Shown here in pieces: positions 27,762-36,577 of a stretch of 64,000 nucleotides of DNA. Within the stretch, counting starts at the first letter, position 1. Every line of letters begins with the position of its first letter. A model generated the notes under the pieces. That model had not been told where the DNA came from, did not search any database, and saw only the letters and a program-made list of their open reading frames with translations. Source of the stretch: Xanthobacteraceae bacterium (GTDB lineage Bacteria; Pseudomonadota; Alphaproteobacteria; Rhizobiales; Xanthobacteraceae); NCBI GenBank assembly GCA_024508855.1, contig JANINJ010000006.1:164301-228300 (forward strand). Direction: 5' to 3'. The position numbers and the translations under genes were made by a program.

Positions 27762-30233
27762 CTAGGTCCAGCGGCCTTGGAGACTTGCCGCACGATCCGC
27801 GAACAGGGTCCAGACCCGATCATCCACCACATAGGAAGGCGCGCCCGATGCCTGCCTGTCCGTCACCCGCAGCCACCGGCGCTCCACCAGATAATCCAGT
27901 GCCGCGAACAGGCGGCCCATTCCGGCTTGACCACCGAACTTTCGGATGTCCCGAAAAGCCCGCGAGCCAAACGGCGCGCCGAACTTATCCTCCCGCGCCA
28001 CGATGTACGCCCCGACGTGCCGCGCATCGTTCACCACGGAAGCCCCGAGGCCCGCACCGTCGTACACCGCGAGCATGGTGGGAAAGCAGAAGTCCCACCA
28101 GAGCCGAATGGCGCGCTGGACGGTGGCCATCGGCACGACGGAAGGAAGCGCCAGCGGATCATCGTCCAGCACCTCCACCGCCTCACGGTTGGCAATCGCC
28201 CAATCGATCATCGCAAGCCACAAAGCTATCCGCGCGATATGCCCGGTGGTCTTGCCGAGAACCGATTTGATCGTGTCGGACAACGTAGGGTCTTCCGTCA
28301 TCATGCGCCGCGCCCTGTTGCCCTCATCGATCATGACCTGTCCGACTTCCTGCGTTCCAACGATCAAGCTTTCAGCAACACCAACCTCGCCAAGCCGGAG
28401 TATCTGCCGCACCACATCGTGGTAGAGCGTGCGGCCAGCATCATCTCCGCACGGCGCGCCGTAGAGGCCGGTGGTCATCACCGCCACCAAAGCCCGTTGC
28501 AACATGCCGTTCGCGGACAAGCCATCGGCCATCCCGGCGAGAACCGCAGGCTGTACACCCCCGACAAGCGACAGGTGCGCCCGTTCGGTGGCGACAGACC
28601 TCCCCTCGCCTTTGCGGTCCACCGCGAGAGCTTTCGATTCATATGCGGATAGAAGCGTTGCCGAGTCGCTTGCGCCATTTTGCGAGCCGCGATTGTAGCG
28701 TCCGAAATCAAAGGCCGAGGCCAGTTCATCCGCGTGCATAATCACACCAGACGGTTGGCGTTCGAACAGCATCGCCAACGCTTCCGAAGTCGCGCTATTG
28801 GTGACCCGGCGCACGGGTCCTTGCTTTCGCAGCCGGTCGCGCTCCTTGTCATCTGGTGCCGACGCCACCCGGCGCTTGTGCTCATCACGCCACGTTTGCT
28901 CCATGTCATAGACCGGCCCAAGCGCCGCATCCAATGCGGGGCTCTTTGAAACGCCCGAGGGGCCAAGAACCATGGCCCAAGCTGTGGCTGGCACCACCCA
29001 TCCGGCTTTCGCCGGGTCGGGCTGAAACCGAATACGGGCAGGCACGCTTGCGCCACACACCACCAAGAACAGCAATTCCAGAACCCCGGAGTTCACCCCA
29101 AGTTCTTCACCCATGCAGGCCGCGTAGGCTTCAAGCGCTTCGGGCAGCACTCCTGAAGGCCATGCCACCGAGCCGCCCGGCAACTCTGCGAATATATCGT
29201 CTGGTGGTGCAGTGGTGTTTCTGGCAAGCATCGTCGCCATGCCGCGCAGCGCAGACGGCTCTAACGCCATGCGCTCCGCAAGCCACGCTGCGGCCTCCGT
29301 GGCAGTCAATTCCCGATCCAGGTCCGCGAACAGCATCACAAGGTCCACCGGCGTCTTGGCGTTATCGTCCTTCCACCAACGAACGCCCTTCGGACTCAAC
29401 GACACGTCACCGCGTGACGCATCGTGAGTACGCCCGCGCCAGATGTCTCCCTGCTTTTTGGCACCCGGAAACAGAACCGGAAACCATTGATCCGCAGCCA
29501 GAACGGCAAGACGATTGAGCACGTAGAACGGGCCATCCTCCGGTCGGGCCGATGTGAACGGCGCGGCGGTTTCATCCTCCGCGTCATCCTCCACCGGGCC
29601 GCTATTCGTCTCGCGAACCGCTGTGGCCACTTCATCCGCTTCCACGCCCTTCGCTTCCGCACGGGCCGCAAGGTCCCGCGCCGCTTGCAGCACCTCATCG
29701 CAAGTCGTGATGGCTTGCGCGTTGCCGCAGCCTCCCGTTCGGAAAGTGGTCGCTATGAATCGGTTGGCGTTACCATCTGCTTCGCGGCCACCATAGATTT
29801 CGATTCCGGTCTTGTCGGACCGCTGATCCGGTGCGAATGACTGTTTGAACTTGGTCTTGATGGTGCCGGTCCAGTCCGACAGCAAGAAGATGTGCAGCCC
29901 CGCGCCCGATAGCGACCGTTCAATGAACGCGCCGTGCTTCAAGGCCAGATCGTACAGCGGCTTGAACACAGGTTTGACGCGCGTCACCGGCTTCTTGCCG
30001 GTCTCATCGACATACAGCGCATGATCCAGATCGATGACGACAACTCCGTCACCCACGGCAAAGCCGGTGTTCTTCCCGGCACGCGCCGTCGCGGTGGTGT
30101 GATCGGTCCACGCGGCTGGATTACTCCAGCCGGTGGCCTTGCCTGTGATCGCGGAATACGGCGCTTTATCGCGGTGACATAGCCACCGGCGTTGCACGCG
30201 AAATTCTTCAAGAGAGAGACTATCGCGCATCAT
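27762..30233 (-). CDS. Primase-polymerase/helicase fusion (DUF3987-type)
   Basis: An 823-aa replication protein. Residues ~1-170 form a primase-polymerase domain with the metal-binding VVVIDLD and the SLSGAGLHIFL motif (S-G-x-G-x-H). The C-terminal part has an ATPase with Walker A GPSGVSKS (424-431), as in DUF3987 proteins; the Walker A glycine before Lys is replaced by Ser. Such proteins prime and unwind DNA for small plasmids, satellites and integrative elements. It overlaps the upstream 30230-30907 gene by four bases and ends beside the TGACGCCA repeats. Confidence 0.85.
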   Translation of the reverse strand: MMRDSLSLEEFRVQRRWLCHRDKAPYSAITGKATGWSNPAAWTDHTTATARAGKNTGFAVGDGVVVIDLDHALYVDETGKKPVTRVKPVFKPLYDLALKHGAFIERSLSGAGLHIFLLSDWTGTIKTKFKQSFAPDQRSDKTGIEIYGGREADGNANRFIATTFRTGGCGNAQAITTCDEVLQAARDLAARAEAKGVEADEVATAVRETNSGPVEDDAEDETAAPFTSARPEDGPFYVLNRLAVLAADQWFPVLFPGAKKQGDIWRGRTHDASRGDVSLSPKGVRWWKDDNAKTPVDLVMLFADLDRELTATEAAAWLAERMALEPSALRGMATMLARNTTAPPDDIFAELPGGSVAWPSGVLPEALEAYAACMGEELGVNSGVLELLFLVVCGASVPARIRFQPDPAKAGWVVPATAWAMVLGPSGVSKSPALDAALGPVYDMEQTWRDEHKRRVASAPDDKERDRLRKQGPVRRVTNSATSEALAMLFERQPSGVIMHADELASAFDFGRYNRGSQNGASDSATLLSAYESKALAVDRKGEGRSVATERAHLSLVGGVQPAVLAGMADGLSANGMLQRALVAVMTTGLYGAPCGDDAGRTLYHDVVRQILRLGEVGVAESLIVGTQEVGQVMIDEGNRARRMMTEDPTLSDTIKSVLGKTTGHIARIALWLAMIDWAIANREAVEVLDDDPLALPSVVPMATVQRAIRLWWDFCFPTMLAVYDGAGLGASVVNDARHVGAYIVAREDKFGAPFGSRAFRDIRKFGGQAGMGRLFAALDYLVERRWLRVTDRQASGAPSYVVDDRVWTLFADRAASLQGRWT

Positions 30234-30907
30234 TCATCACCCGCTTGCGCGTAAACGCACATTGCCAGCGCAGAGGCTTCCAGATTCGAAAGGTCTTCGC
30301 GTTGCGCGGCGTGTTGCGCGCGGTCCAGTTGGACAAGGTCTTGAATGCGCCCCAACCGGCCTTCACGCGCCGCATCAGCAATCCGCGTGATGGGCATGCC
30401 GAAAGATTTTTCGATTGTCTCAAGCCCGACCATGTGAAGGTCGCTTCGGATGGAAGGCGCCTCCTCTCCATCGCGGGGCAGGCAATCCCCAAAGCACAGA
30501 AAATCCGCCGCATCCGACCATTCATCGGATTTCGGTCCCCACTCATCGCGCGACAGCCAAATTTGGTCGTGCGCGATCCACGCTCCCATCGTCTCGTGCA
30601 GCTTGATTATTTCATCAATCTCAAAACAACCATCACCGGTTTGCATTCGTGAGATAGCCGCATCGCCGTAACGTGTGCGCACACAGACGGCAGCCCATGC
30701 AGCACCCCGCACCACCGCCATGCAGTCGAACCGTTTGCGCGGATGAACAACGAAACCCTCACCACCGATCACCGAGGTGATGTCGCGAATTTCGACGTGC
30801 TGCGTGATGAGCTTAAAGTTCTCGCGGCGTGCCGCGCGGCGCGCATCGCCGATGGCCTGTGCGCTATCATCGCTATCGGTATTCGGCATTGCCGTCACCC
30901 CGCTCAT
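30230..30907 (-). CDS. Hypothetical protein upstream of the primase
   Basis: Not recognised. A 225-aa soluble protein; the middle part (MGAWIAHDQIWLSRDEWGP) is Trp-rich. Overlaps of four bases with the AlpA-like gene before it and the primase after it show co-translation in the replication operon. It may be a replication accessory protein. Confidence 0.7.
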   Translation of the reverse strand: MSGVTAMPNTDSDDSAQAIGDARRAARRENFKLITQHVEIRDITSVIGGEGFVVHPRKRFDCMAVVRGAAWAAVCVRTRYGDAAISRMQTGDGCFEIDEIIKLHETMGAWIAHDQIWLSRDEWGPKSDEWSDAADFLCFGDCLPRDGEEAPSIRSDLHMVGLETIEKSFGMPITRIADAAREGRLGRIQDLVQLDRAQHAAQREDLSNLEASALAMCVYAQAGDE

Positions 30908-31107
30908 TGTGCGCGCGCTGGAAGCGAGGCGATGAAACCCTCGAGGCTTTCCGCCGGAATCTTTGTGAGCGAACCAAGTTTGACGGCGCTCAACTCGCCG
31001 CGTTTAAGCAACGCGTAGAGCGACGTGATCCCGATATCGAGGTGCCGCGCTGCCTCGCGCGGCGTGTAGAGCCGCTTGGGCATTGCGGCGGCAGACAAAT
31101 CCGTCAT
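30904..31107 (-). CDS. AlpA/excisionase-like HTH protein
   Basis: A 67-aa winged-HTH protein of the MerR/Xis class. The core KRLYTPREAARHLDIGITSLYALLKRGELSAVKLG is the standard excisionase motif. Proteins of this type in P4-like elements control integrase expression or direct excision. GGAGA lies about seven bases before the ATG. It is the third gene after the integrase on the same strand. Confidence 0.85.
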   Translation of the reverse strand: MTDLSAAAMPKRLYTPREAARHLDIGITSLYALLKRGELSAVKLGSLTKIPAESLEGFIASLPARAQ

Positions 31108-31249
31108 GTGTATCTCCGTGAGTTCGGAACGCTACGATGGCGTTCACCTGAATTCTCGCAGAGACGGATATCGCCATCCGGGGGGCGAAAAATAGGAAGA
31201 TAACTGCACAAAATGAAAGTCTGGCGCGCGACGCTTGTCGCGGACCGCG

Positions 31250-32050
31250 TTATCGATACGTCAATGCTTGCCGGTGGAATGGCGGACTACAGCATTCGAT
31301 AGTTGCGCAACGCGGTTCCGCGCGGCACTGGCCCAGGTTCCTACAGGTGCGCTTCTGACAAAACTTCACAGCCTCGCGTATGCGGTGCAGGCTGGCGGTA
31401 TGGCGCCGCCACTGGCGCTCATCTACATTGCAGCCAGCATCTACCCATTCGTTTATGAAGATCTGAAAGCCACCCTTGATTAGTTCGGGCTCCGTGTTGC
31501 TGTAGGTAGGACATTTGCCCGTCAGCAACCAAAACCAGTTTGCCAGTTCCAGAACAGCATCAGCGGCCCCCGCATCAGCCTCGGGACCACCGGCACGCTT
31601 GGACGAAAATGGCGTTGCGGCTGTATGTGCCAAGGCCGCGATGGCTTCGGGGGACGGCGGCGGCACGGGGTCGCCGTTGCCGATGGCGGTCAATGCTTTT
31701 CTGACAGCGTGTCCGCTCTCAAGGCCGTCACCACCCGCGCGCCGGATGTGGTCCAGCACCTCGGCATGAATCTCATACGCATAAGGCTTGTCCGAACTAA
31801 GCCACTCAAGAATTTCCGCGTGATCCTTCTTTGCCAGCTTCTTTGCCGCGCGCTTCAACGGTTGGCGATTCCTCCCGGTGTCGGATTTTTCGGTTTCAAA
31901 GGTGCGCGCGTTATGCTCTGATTCCAGAAGCGCTAATGTCAGTTGCAACACGTGCCGCCGCGCGAGGCCCGCCGAATTGTAACGCGACAAAACCTTGTAG
32001 GTGGCCGAACGCCGCGCGCTCGACATCTGCTTCCATGCGGCAAATGACAT
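31250..32050 (-). CDS. Hypothetical protein downstream of the integrase
   Basis: Not recognised. A 266-aa soluble protein, basic and helical at the N-terminus. It starts three bases after the integrase stop and so is transcribed with it. The C-terminus has several Cys residues (CQKRTCRNLGQCRAEPRCATIECC), a possible metal-binding cluster, though the last part may be an extension past an older stop. Confidence 0.65.
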   Translation of the reverse strand: MSFAAWKQMSSARRSATYKVLSRYNSAGLARRHVLQLTLALLESEHNARTFETEKSDTGRNRQPLKRAAKKLAKKDHAEILEWLSSDKPYAYEIHAEVLDHIRRAGGDGLESGHAVRKALTAIGNGDPVPPPSPEAIAALAHTAATPFSSKRAGGPEADAGAADAVLELANWFWLLTGKCPTYSNTEPELIKGGFQIFINEWVDAGCNVDERQWRRHTASLHRIREAVKFCQKRTCRNLGQCRAEPRCATIECCSPPFHRQALTYR

Positions 32051-32053
32051 TGG

Positions 32054-33296
32054 TCAGCTAACCGCGCTGCCGTGTTGCTCGAATTCAAGCACAACGCCGC
32101 CTTTTCGCAGGGTGTCGCAGTAATCAGCCCACCACGTCATGAGCTTCACACGCTCCGTCCAATAATCTCCACGCGCATAAGCCCTGCGAACCGAATTGGC
32201 TTCTATGTGTGCCAGTGCAGCTTCAATGGCGTTTACGGACCACTTGCCGCTTTCGTTAGACAGCGTTGAGAACGTAGAGCGGAAACCGTGTGAGGTGGCC
32301 TCCTCCTGGCTGAATCCGATCCTACGCAACGCGGCGTTCATGGTGTTTTCGGAGATAGGACGTGACACTGAACGCAACCCCGGAAAGACAAGCCCCGCAG
32401 CACCGTGGCCTGTGATCGGATGTAACTCGTTCAGTATTGCCACCGCTTGCTTGGCCAACGGGATACGGTGGGGCCTGCGCATCTTTGTCCGGTCGGCAGG
32501 AATATTCCAAACGCGACTATCCAAATCGAACTCGCCCCACACCGCATGACGCAATTCACCCGGTCGGCAGGCAAGCAGCGCCATCAACTGCAATGCCGCC
32601 CTTGTCATCGGCTGGCCCATGAACCCGTCGATGGCGCGTAACAAGCCGCCGAATGCCACGGGATCAAGGATCGCGGCGCGATGCTGCGGATTGGGCGAGT
32701 CGATAGCACCTCTCAAGGCTTGTGTCGGATCAATCTCCGCGCGCGCGGTGGTGATGGCATGGCGAAACACCGCGCCGATGGTGGACCGTAGGCGCTTGGC
32801 TGTTTCCAGCTTACCGGCCGCCTCTAGTGGTTTTAGTACCCGCAAGGTTTCGGCTGAGGAAATAGACGTGATAGGCAGAGACCCGAATTCAGCCTTGGCC
32901 AGACGCAACAGCCAATCCAGTGGAGGCTGCGGGCTTTTTTGGCGCATTTTTCTTTTTGGCCAAAAATTCGTCCGCGATCAGTTCAAAGGTGTTGGACTGC
33001 TCCTCGGCCTTTGCCGCCTTTAGTTGACGCTTGTGCACACCGGGATCGATACCATCCCGCAGCAATGCCTTGGCCTCATCACGCCGCTTCCGAGCCATCT
33101 CAAGTGAAAGCCCCGCAGGGGCAGCCCCGTACGGACCAAGGGCGAGTTTCTTTTGCTTACCACCGAACCGGTAAGCAACCTGCCAGAGTTTGCCACCGGC
33201 AGGCATAACCCAAAGCTGAAGGCCGCCACCATCCGAGAGTTTCCGTACACGCTCCCCCGGCTTTGTCTTGCGGATGGCTACGTCCGTCAGTGGCAT
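32054..33296 (-). pseudogene. int: P4-type tyrosine integrase, interrupted by a frameshift
   Basis: Two minus-strand frames together make a full ~410-aa P4-family integrase. The N-terminal part starts at ATG 33296 (MPLTDVAIRKTKPGERVRKL, the standard DUF4102 arm-binding domain). The C-terminal part is in the frame that ends at 32054 and has Arg in LLACRPGELRHAVW, the HGFR box and a C-terminal AHIEANSVRRAYAR with the Tyr. The frame changes at an A6 run near 32940; removing one A would restore FLAKKKNAPKSPQPPLDWLLRLAK. All catalytic residues remain. It may be a real inactivating mutation, a homopolymer error or, less likely, recoding. Confidence 0.85.
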
Positions 33297-33308
33297 GGCC
33301 CCTCCAAT

Positions 33309-33360
33309 ATGTTGGCCTTTTCGAAAGGCCAACATGCCAAAAGCCAACAGAAAGGCCAAC
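33309..33360. repeat. Right arm-type repeats of element 1 with a 12-bp palindrome
   Basis: ATGTTGGCCTTT/AAAGGCCAACAT form a perfect inverted repeat (33309-33320, 33324-33335) just before the integrase start. Two more copies, AGCCAACA (33342) and GGCCAAC (33354), follow. They share the octamer with the left end (17803-17822). This suggests integrase arm sites, with the palindrome possibly autoregulating int. Confidence 0.6.
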
Positions 33361-33483
33361 TCATTTTTTGATTTGGGACGGAAGCCCGCGAACAGACTCG
33401 AACACAAATAACCAAAAATAACCGTATTCTCAGCTATCTAGGAATGTGTGACGAATGGGAATGAAAGCCCGCGAAGGGTTTAA

Positions 33484-33528
33484 TGGTGCCGCAAGAGGGA
33501 TTCGAACCCCCGACCCCGTCATTACGAA
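33484..33528 (+). repeat. 45-bp tRNA-Thr 3'-end repeat (attachment site between the elements)
   Basis: Identical over 45 bases to 50717-50761, covering CCA, acceptor 3' strand, T-arm, variable loop and part of the anticodon arm. Flanks differ on both sides. It is not a full tRNA: after GTCATTACGAA the sequence diverges, so the 5' half is absent. Confidence 0.9.
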
Positions 33529-33938
33529 GCCCGAATTCGTCGTGCTCCTAGAGTGCATTAGGAGACGCTCAATTGGGCCTTAGTACGCTTCGTAACGTGC
33601 TTCGCTGAGCCTTGGTGTAAGATGGACTAGTTAACTCCGTCGAACTCCCGCGAAAAGCTCGGATCTATTTAAAAATCTAGCGCCTGTAACCGCGGTGTAA
33701 CCGAGGGTGTACGAGAGGGTCACGCAGCTGAGTTTCTTTTCCCGACTGTATCAGACCTATCTACGCGCGGGTGTGAATAGGCGTCGGAGAGTGACCCCTC
33801 CAGCGTCAAGCGGATCAATAGATTAGCGCGCCGAATGACACAGTGGGCGGGAAGTTGTCGCAACTACGAAGTTGATCGACGTAGCTGAGTTCGAGGGTCA
33901 GGTTCTTGACCGCTTGAACACCATCCGAAATCGCTCAT
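33529..33938. other. Gene-free left end of element 2
   Basis: No open frame with support. It contains the TGTAACCG double repeat at 33685-33704 and further TGTAA/TGTAC-like words nearby, as expected for an integrase-binding end. Confidence 0.5.
33685..33704 (+). repeat. Left copy of the element 2 arm-type repeat
   Basis: TGTAACCG-CGG-TGTAACCG-A; an identical 20-base copy in the same orientation is at 50600-50619, near the other end. Probable integrase arm site. Confidence 0.6.
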
Positions 33939-34544
33939 TTAAAATGAACAATCCACCTCTTGAGTTGCTCCTGGCGCAATCGGGCCGTGCCACTCGCATT
34001 TCGGTCTGCCCGTTCTAACTGCATTGACCATAGATTCACCGGGCAGCACCTTGTAAACTCCCGCTTCGGTTGCAGGGCATTCCTCGCCATTAACGATGAC
34101 CTTGTAGTCACGCGGCGGAACAGGCTTCACAACAAGCTTGATCGTCGAAAATCTCTCCAGAAGAGATGTCGTTGTATCTACAGACAGGAAGGATGATAAA
34201 TATCTTCCCTTGGTCTGTCCGGGTTCTGCATCGATGACAATATCTGGATTTTTAGCGACAAACTTGCCCCATTTGCCACCCGGTTGAATTCGGATATCTC
34301 CAGTCAACATACTGTTAGTAAGCACCGTCGCTTCATAATGGCTGAACCCCGCTTGCGCTGCTCCTTCGGAAAATTTAGCGGCAGATGCGCGGCGATATTG
34401 ATCCGCCACCGGAGCTGTTAAATAAACGCCTAACCGATTTAGCGCTGAGTCAAAGAAGGGGCCGCCTGTCTTTGCAGTTGTAGTTTGGGCGCTTGCCGCT
34501 TGAGAAGAGATCACGACAAATAGCATCGCCACTTTCATCGTCAT
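33939..34544 (-). CDS. Exported hypothetical protein
   Basis: Not recognised. A 201-aa protein with a signal peptide (MTMKVAMLFVVISSQAASAQ) and a mature part of mixed fold ending in a Cys-containing tail (KCEWHGPIAPGATQEVDCSF), suggesting a disulphide and periplasmic location. It overlaps by four bases with the membrane protein gene before it, so the two are likely partners. Confidence 0.65.
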   Translation of the reverse strand: MTMKVAMLFVVISSQAASAQTTTAKTGGPFFDSALNRLGVYLTAPVADQYRRASAAKFSEGAAQAGFSHYEATVLTNSMLTGDIRIQPGGKWGKFVAKNPDIVIDAEPGQTKGRYLSSFLSVDTTTSLLERFSTIKLVVKPVPPRDYKVIVNGEECPATEAGVYKVLPGESMVNAVRTGRPKCEWHGPIAPGATQEVDCSF

Positions 34545-35047
34545 GACTGACCTCCCTGCGCCGGCTTGGAAGTTGTTACGGTCGCGCTAATTACCAGCAA
34601 GGCGAGGAAACAAAGTCCGGCTAGGAAAAAACCGAAGTGCGCAGTAAATCGGTATTGCAACCTCGGCTCAACCACCAGAGCTAGGCAATCATTGACCCAA
34701 AGCTCCGCAATTCGCATCCTCCACAAGATTGCGTACAGTGCAGACTCCAGGAAGCACGTAGTGGCCAAGAGAATGAACGCTCGCACTGGGGTCGTGAGTG
34801 CGAGGCCCGACTTGAAACCAAGCAAGACAGCCGCGCCAATGCCTACGAGCGTTGTGCAGAGCTTTATCCCCACATCAGCGACAGCATCGAGTGCTTTAAT
34901 TGCTTCCTGGTGTTGAGTAGTTGCAGCGCCTTCGGTTGGAACACAAACCTGAAAGGCCGAGCCGGTTTGAACCCAAAGAAAAACTCCGATTGAGATAACC
35001 AGCGTTATTCCAATGACTATCCACAACACTCGAGCATTTGCGATCAT
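34541..35047 (-). CDS. Four-helix membrane protein (hypothetical)
   Basis: A 168-aa inner-membrane protein with hydrophobic segments at about residues 6-25, 55-75, 85-108 and 135-158. Not recognised. It is translationally coupled (ATGA) to the exported protein gene downstream and overlaps a small upstream frame. The pair may be an envelope-associated cargo function. Confidence 0.65.
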   Translation of the reverse strand: MIANARVLWIVIGITLVISIGVFLWVQTGSAFQVCVPTEGAATTQHQEAIKALDAVADVGIKLCTTLVGIGAAVLLGFKSGLALTTPVRAFILLATTCFLESALYAILWRMRIAELWVNDCLALVVEPRLQYRFTAHFGFFLAGLCFLALLVISATVTTSKPAQGGQS

Positions 35048-35163
35048 ATTGCGTTCCCGACCTTAGTTGTGCACTGCTTATACGCGAGCATGTGTTTGTA
35101 TTTCCCAGCCCTCATGTTCAAGAGTGGCTCCAAGTGGGCAATAAGCAACGTTTCGATATCCAT
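35044..35163 (-). CDS. Possible very small gene (39 aa)
   Basis: ATG 35163 has GGAG about ten bases upstream, and the frame ends overlapping the next start (ATGA). The product (MDIETLLIAHLEPLLNMRAG...) matches nothing I know. The overlap and ribosome site are the only support; the frame is open up to 35226. Confidence 0.35.
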   Translation of the reverse strand: MDIETLLIAHLEPLLNMRAGKYKHMLAYKQCTTKVGNAI

Positions 35164-35447
35164 GATGACCGCTCCGCTGCCCGCATGGCAAGCTGGATAG
35201 ACAACAGATATTGCAGGGACTTCCACATCCGAGCGGAGCGAATGCCGAAAGAATCGCTTACTTCAATGGGCGTAAGACGCGAGATTCGCTTTCGTCTAGG
35301 ACAAATCCCACCACGTTAGACGTAGCGATTGAAGCGTTTCGTGCCCGGGTGCAAAGACTTTTCGTTTCGCTACCGAACCGGTCTATGAAGTATCGCTCTT
35401 TGGCTAATATGCACGCAACTTAATCATAGGCGGCCTCGCCAAGATCA

Positions 35448-36458
35448 TCATCCAATCAATATTGCTGCTGTCTTCTTGTTCAATCTAAATCGGACTCTTT
35501 CTATTTCAAGCGCCTTCAGTGCGGCTTCGATATCCGGAGGGAGTATTTTATCATGAGGAAGGACAATCACTCTGCGGCAACCAACGCGGTGACCGTGAAT
35601 GAACAATTGTCCCAGTGCTGAATATATATCCGAGCGATCGGCTCTTGGTTTGACCTCAAACACTTCGACGAGTCGATTGCCGACCGCAACACCCATATCA
35701 ATGAACACGTCCTTCACAACGCGCGAGCCCTCCGGCATGGGCCGCGATTTTCGCCAAACATGTAGGGCGTCAACTATGTCTCCATGACGGGAAATATAAT
35801 CAATTAGGCTCGCGCGATGCCCTGTACGTCGGCCTCTGCTTTCAGAAAAGTACTCCTTGAGCTTACGTTGTTGGCGTAGGAACTTCGCCGTGGAGATTTC
35901 TCCTTTTCGCACGGCACTCTTAAACTGACGGACTATATCGATATAATGAATTGCAGCCTTCCCTGAAGCGAACGCCTCTACAGGCATAACGATCAGTCCA
36001 CGACGCACCTTTCCTGAAGCGTCAACGACGTCCAGCAACGGTTGATTTTCAAGTTGCGCCCAGGTCAAGAAACTATTCTTTCCTACTCCTTTGGTGCCAC
36101 CGCCGACTCGACCCGAATGTAGGAGATACACGATGCCGGAATCAGAATCGCGAGCAAAAAAGCCCGAGCCGTTATCATCTCTCCCTGAGTATGGGACATT
36201 GACCTCAACTGTAATTCCCACACCGGGGCCTTCGTTCAAAACCCCGAACCAGTTCAGGCGCCGTGGGGTCGATCCCTCGATTGCAGGGCTTGACCAAAAC
36301 CAATAGTGACCATCGGTTGCTACTTTAGCAGCACTTTCCCTTCCTCCCGGATACCCAATGTCTTTTATGGCGATCTGAGAGAATTCTTTTCGCAAAGAAG
36401 CGTGTAATTTACGTTGAGCGCGCGCGATATCATCTTTCGCTTCAAGATATTGGAGCAT
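35448..36458 (-). CDS. PD-(D/E)XK nuclease-like protein
   Basis: A 336-aa protein. The C-terminal ~90 residues carry a nuclease-like pattern: D254, then E268-V-K270 (DMGVAVGNRLVEVFEVK), a helix with Gln (SALGQLFIHG, Q284), and a strand CRRVIVLPHD. That order fits the PD-(D/E)XK fold. The N-terminal part is not recognised. AAGGAG lies five bases before the ATG. It could be a stand-alone restriction-type or DNA-repair nuclease. No methylase is adjacent, but a C5 methylase lies 8.5 kb away in the same element. Confidence 0.65.
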   Translation of the reverse strand: MLQYLEAKDDIARAQRKLHASLRKEFSQIAIKDIGYPGGRESAAKVATDGHYWFWSSPAIEGSTPRRLNWFGVLNEGPGVGITVEVNVPYSGRDDNGSGFFARDSDSGIVYLLHSGRVGGGTKGVGKNSFLTWAQLENQPLLDVVDASGKVRRGLIVMPVEAFASGKAAIHYIDIVRQFKSAVRKGEISTAKFLRQQRKLKEYFSESRGRRTGHRASLIDYISRHGDIVDALHVWRKSRPMPEGSRVVKDVFIDMGVAVGNRLVEVFEVKPRADRSDIYSALGQLFIHGHRVGCRRVIVLPHDKILPPDIEAALKALEIERVRFRLNKKTAAILIG

Positions 36459-36577
36459 CGTCTCTCCTTGATTTTCGCCCTGTACGCTAGCATTAATGGA
36501 TCGGACAAGGTTGGCATCACATCAACGTAGAATATTGCAGCTACTCTTGTGCGGGTTGACTGACTCTCAGGAACTCA

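Larger units (their letters stand above)
17726..33528. mobile_element. Element 1: integrative element at tRNA-Thr
   Basis: The left edge is placed at a degenerate copy of the tRNA-Thr 3' end (17726-17741), where composition changes sharply from GC-rich operon to AT-rich DNA. The right edge is the 45-bp tRNA-Thr fragment at 33484-33528. A P4-type integrase (frameshifted) lies next to the right end, as usual for that class. GGCCAACA repeats lie inside both ends. Cargo is a type I restriction-modification operon with three extra genes; a replication module occupies the right half. No conjugation, capsid or terminase genes are seen. The right edge is firmer than the left. Confidence 0.7.

Noticed and set aside
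27430-27765. 111-aa frame with Thr-Pro repeats (TTG start)
   Set aside because: The repeats are better explained as DNA iterons; there is no good start and the protein is low-complexity only because of them.
32935-32950. Programmed frameshift at A-AAA-AAG in the integrase
   Set aside because: That heptamer favours a -1 shift, but joining the two frames needs +1 (or -2). Mutation or sequencing error is simpler.
33484-33560. Second tRNA-Thr gene
   Set aside because: Only the 3' 45 bases match; the D-arm and 5' acceptor strand are missing.
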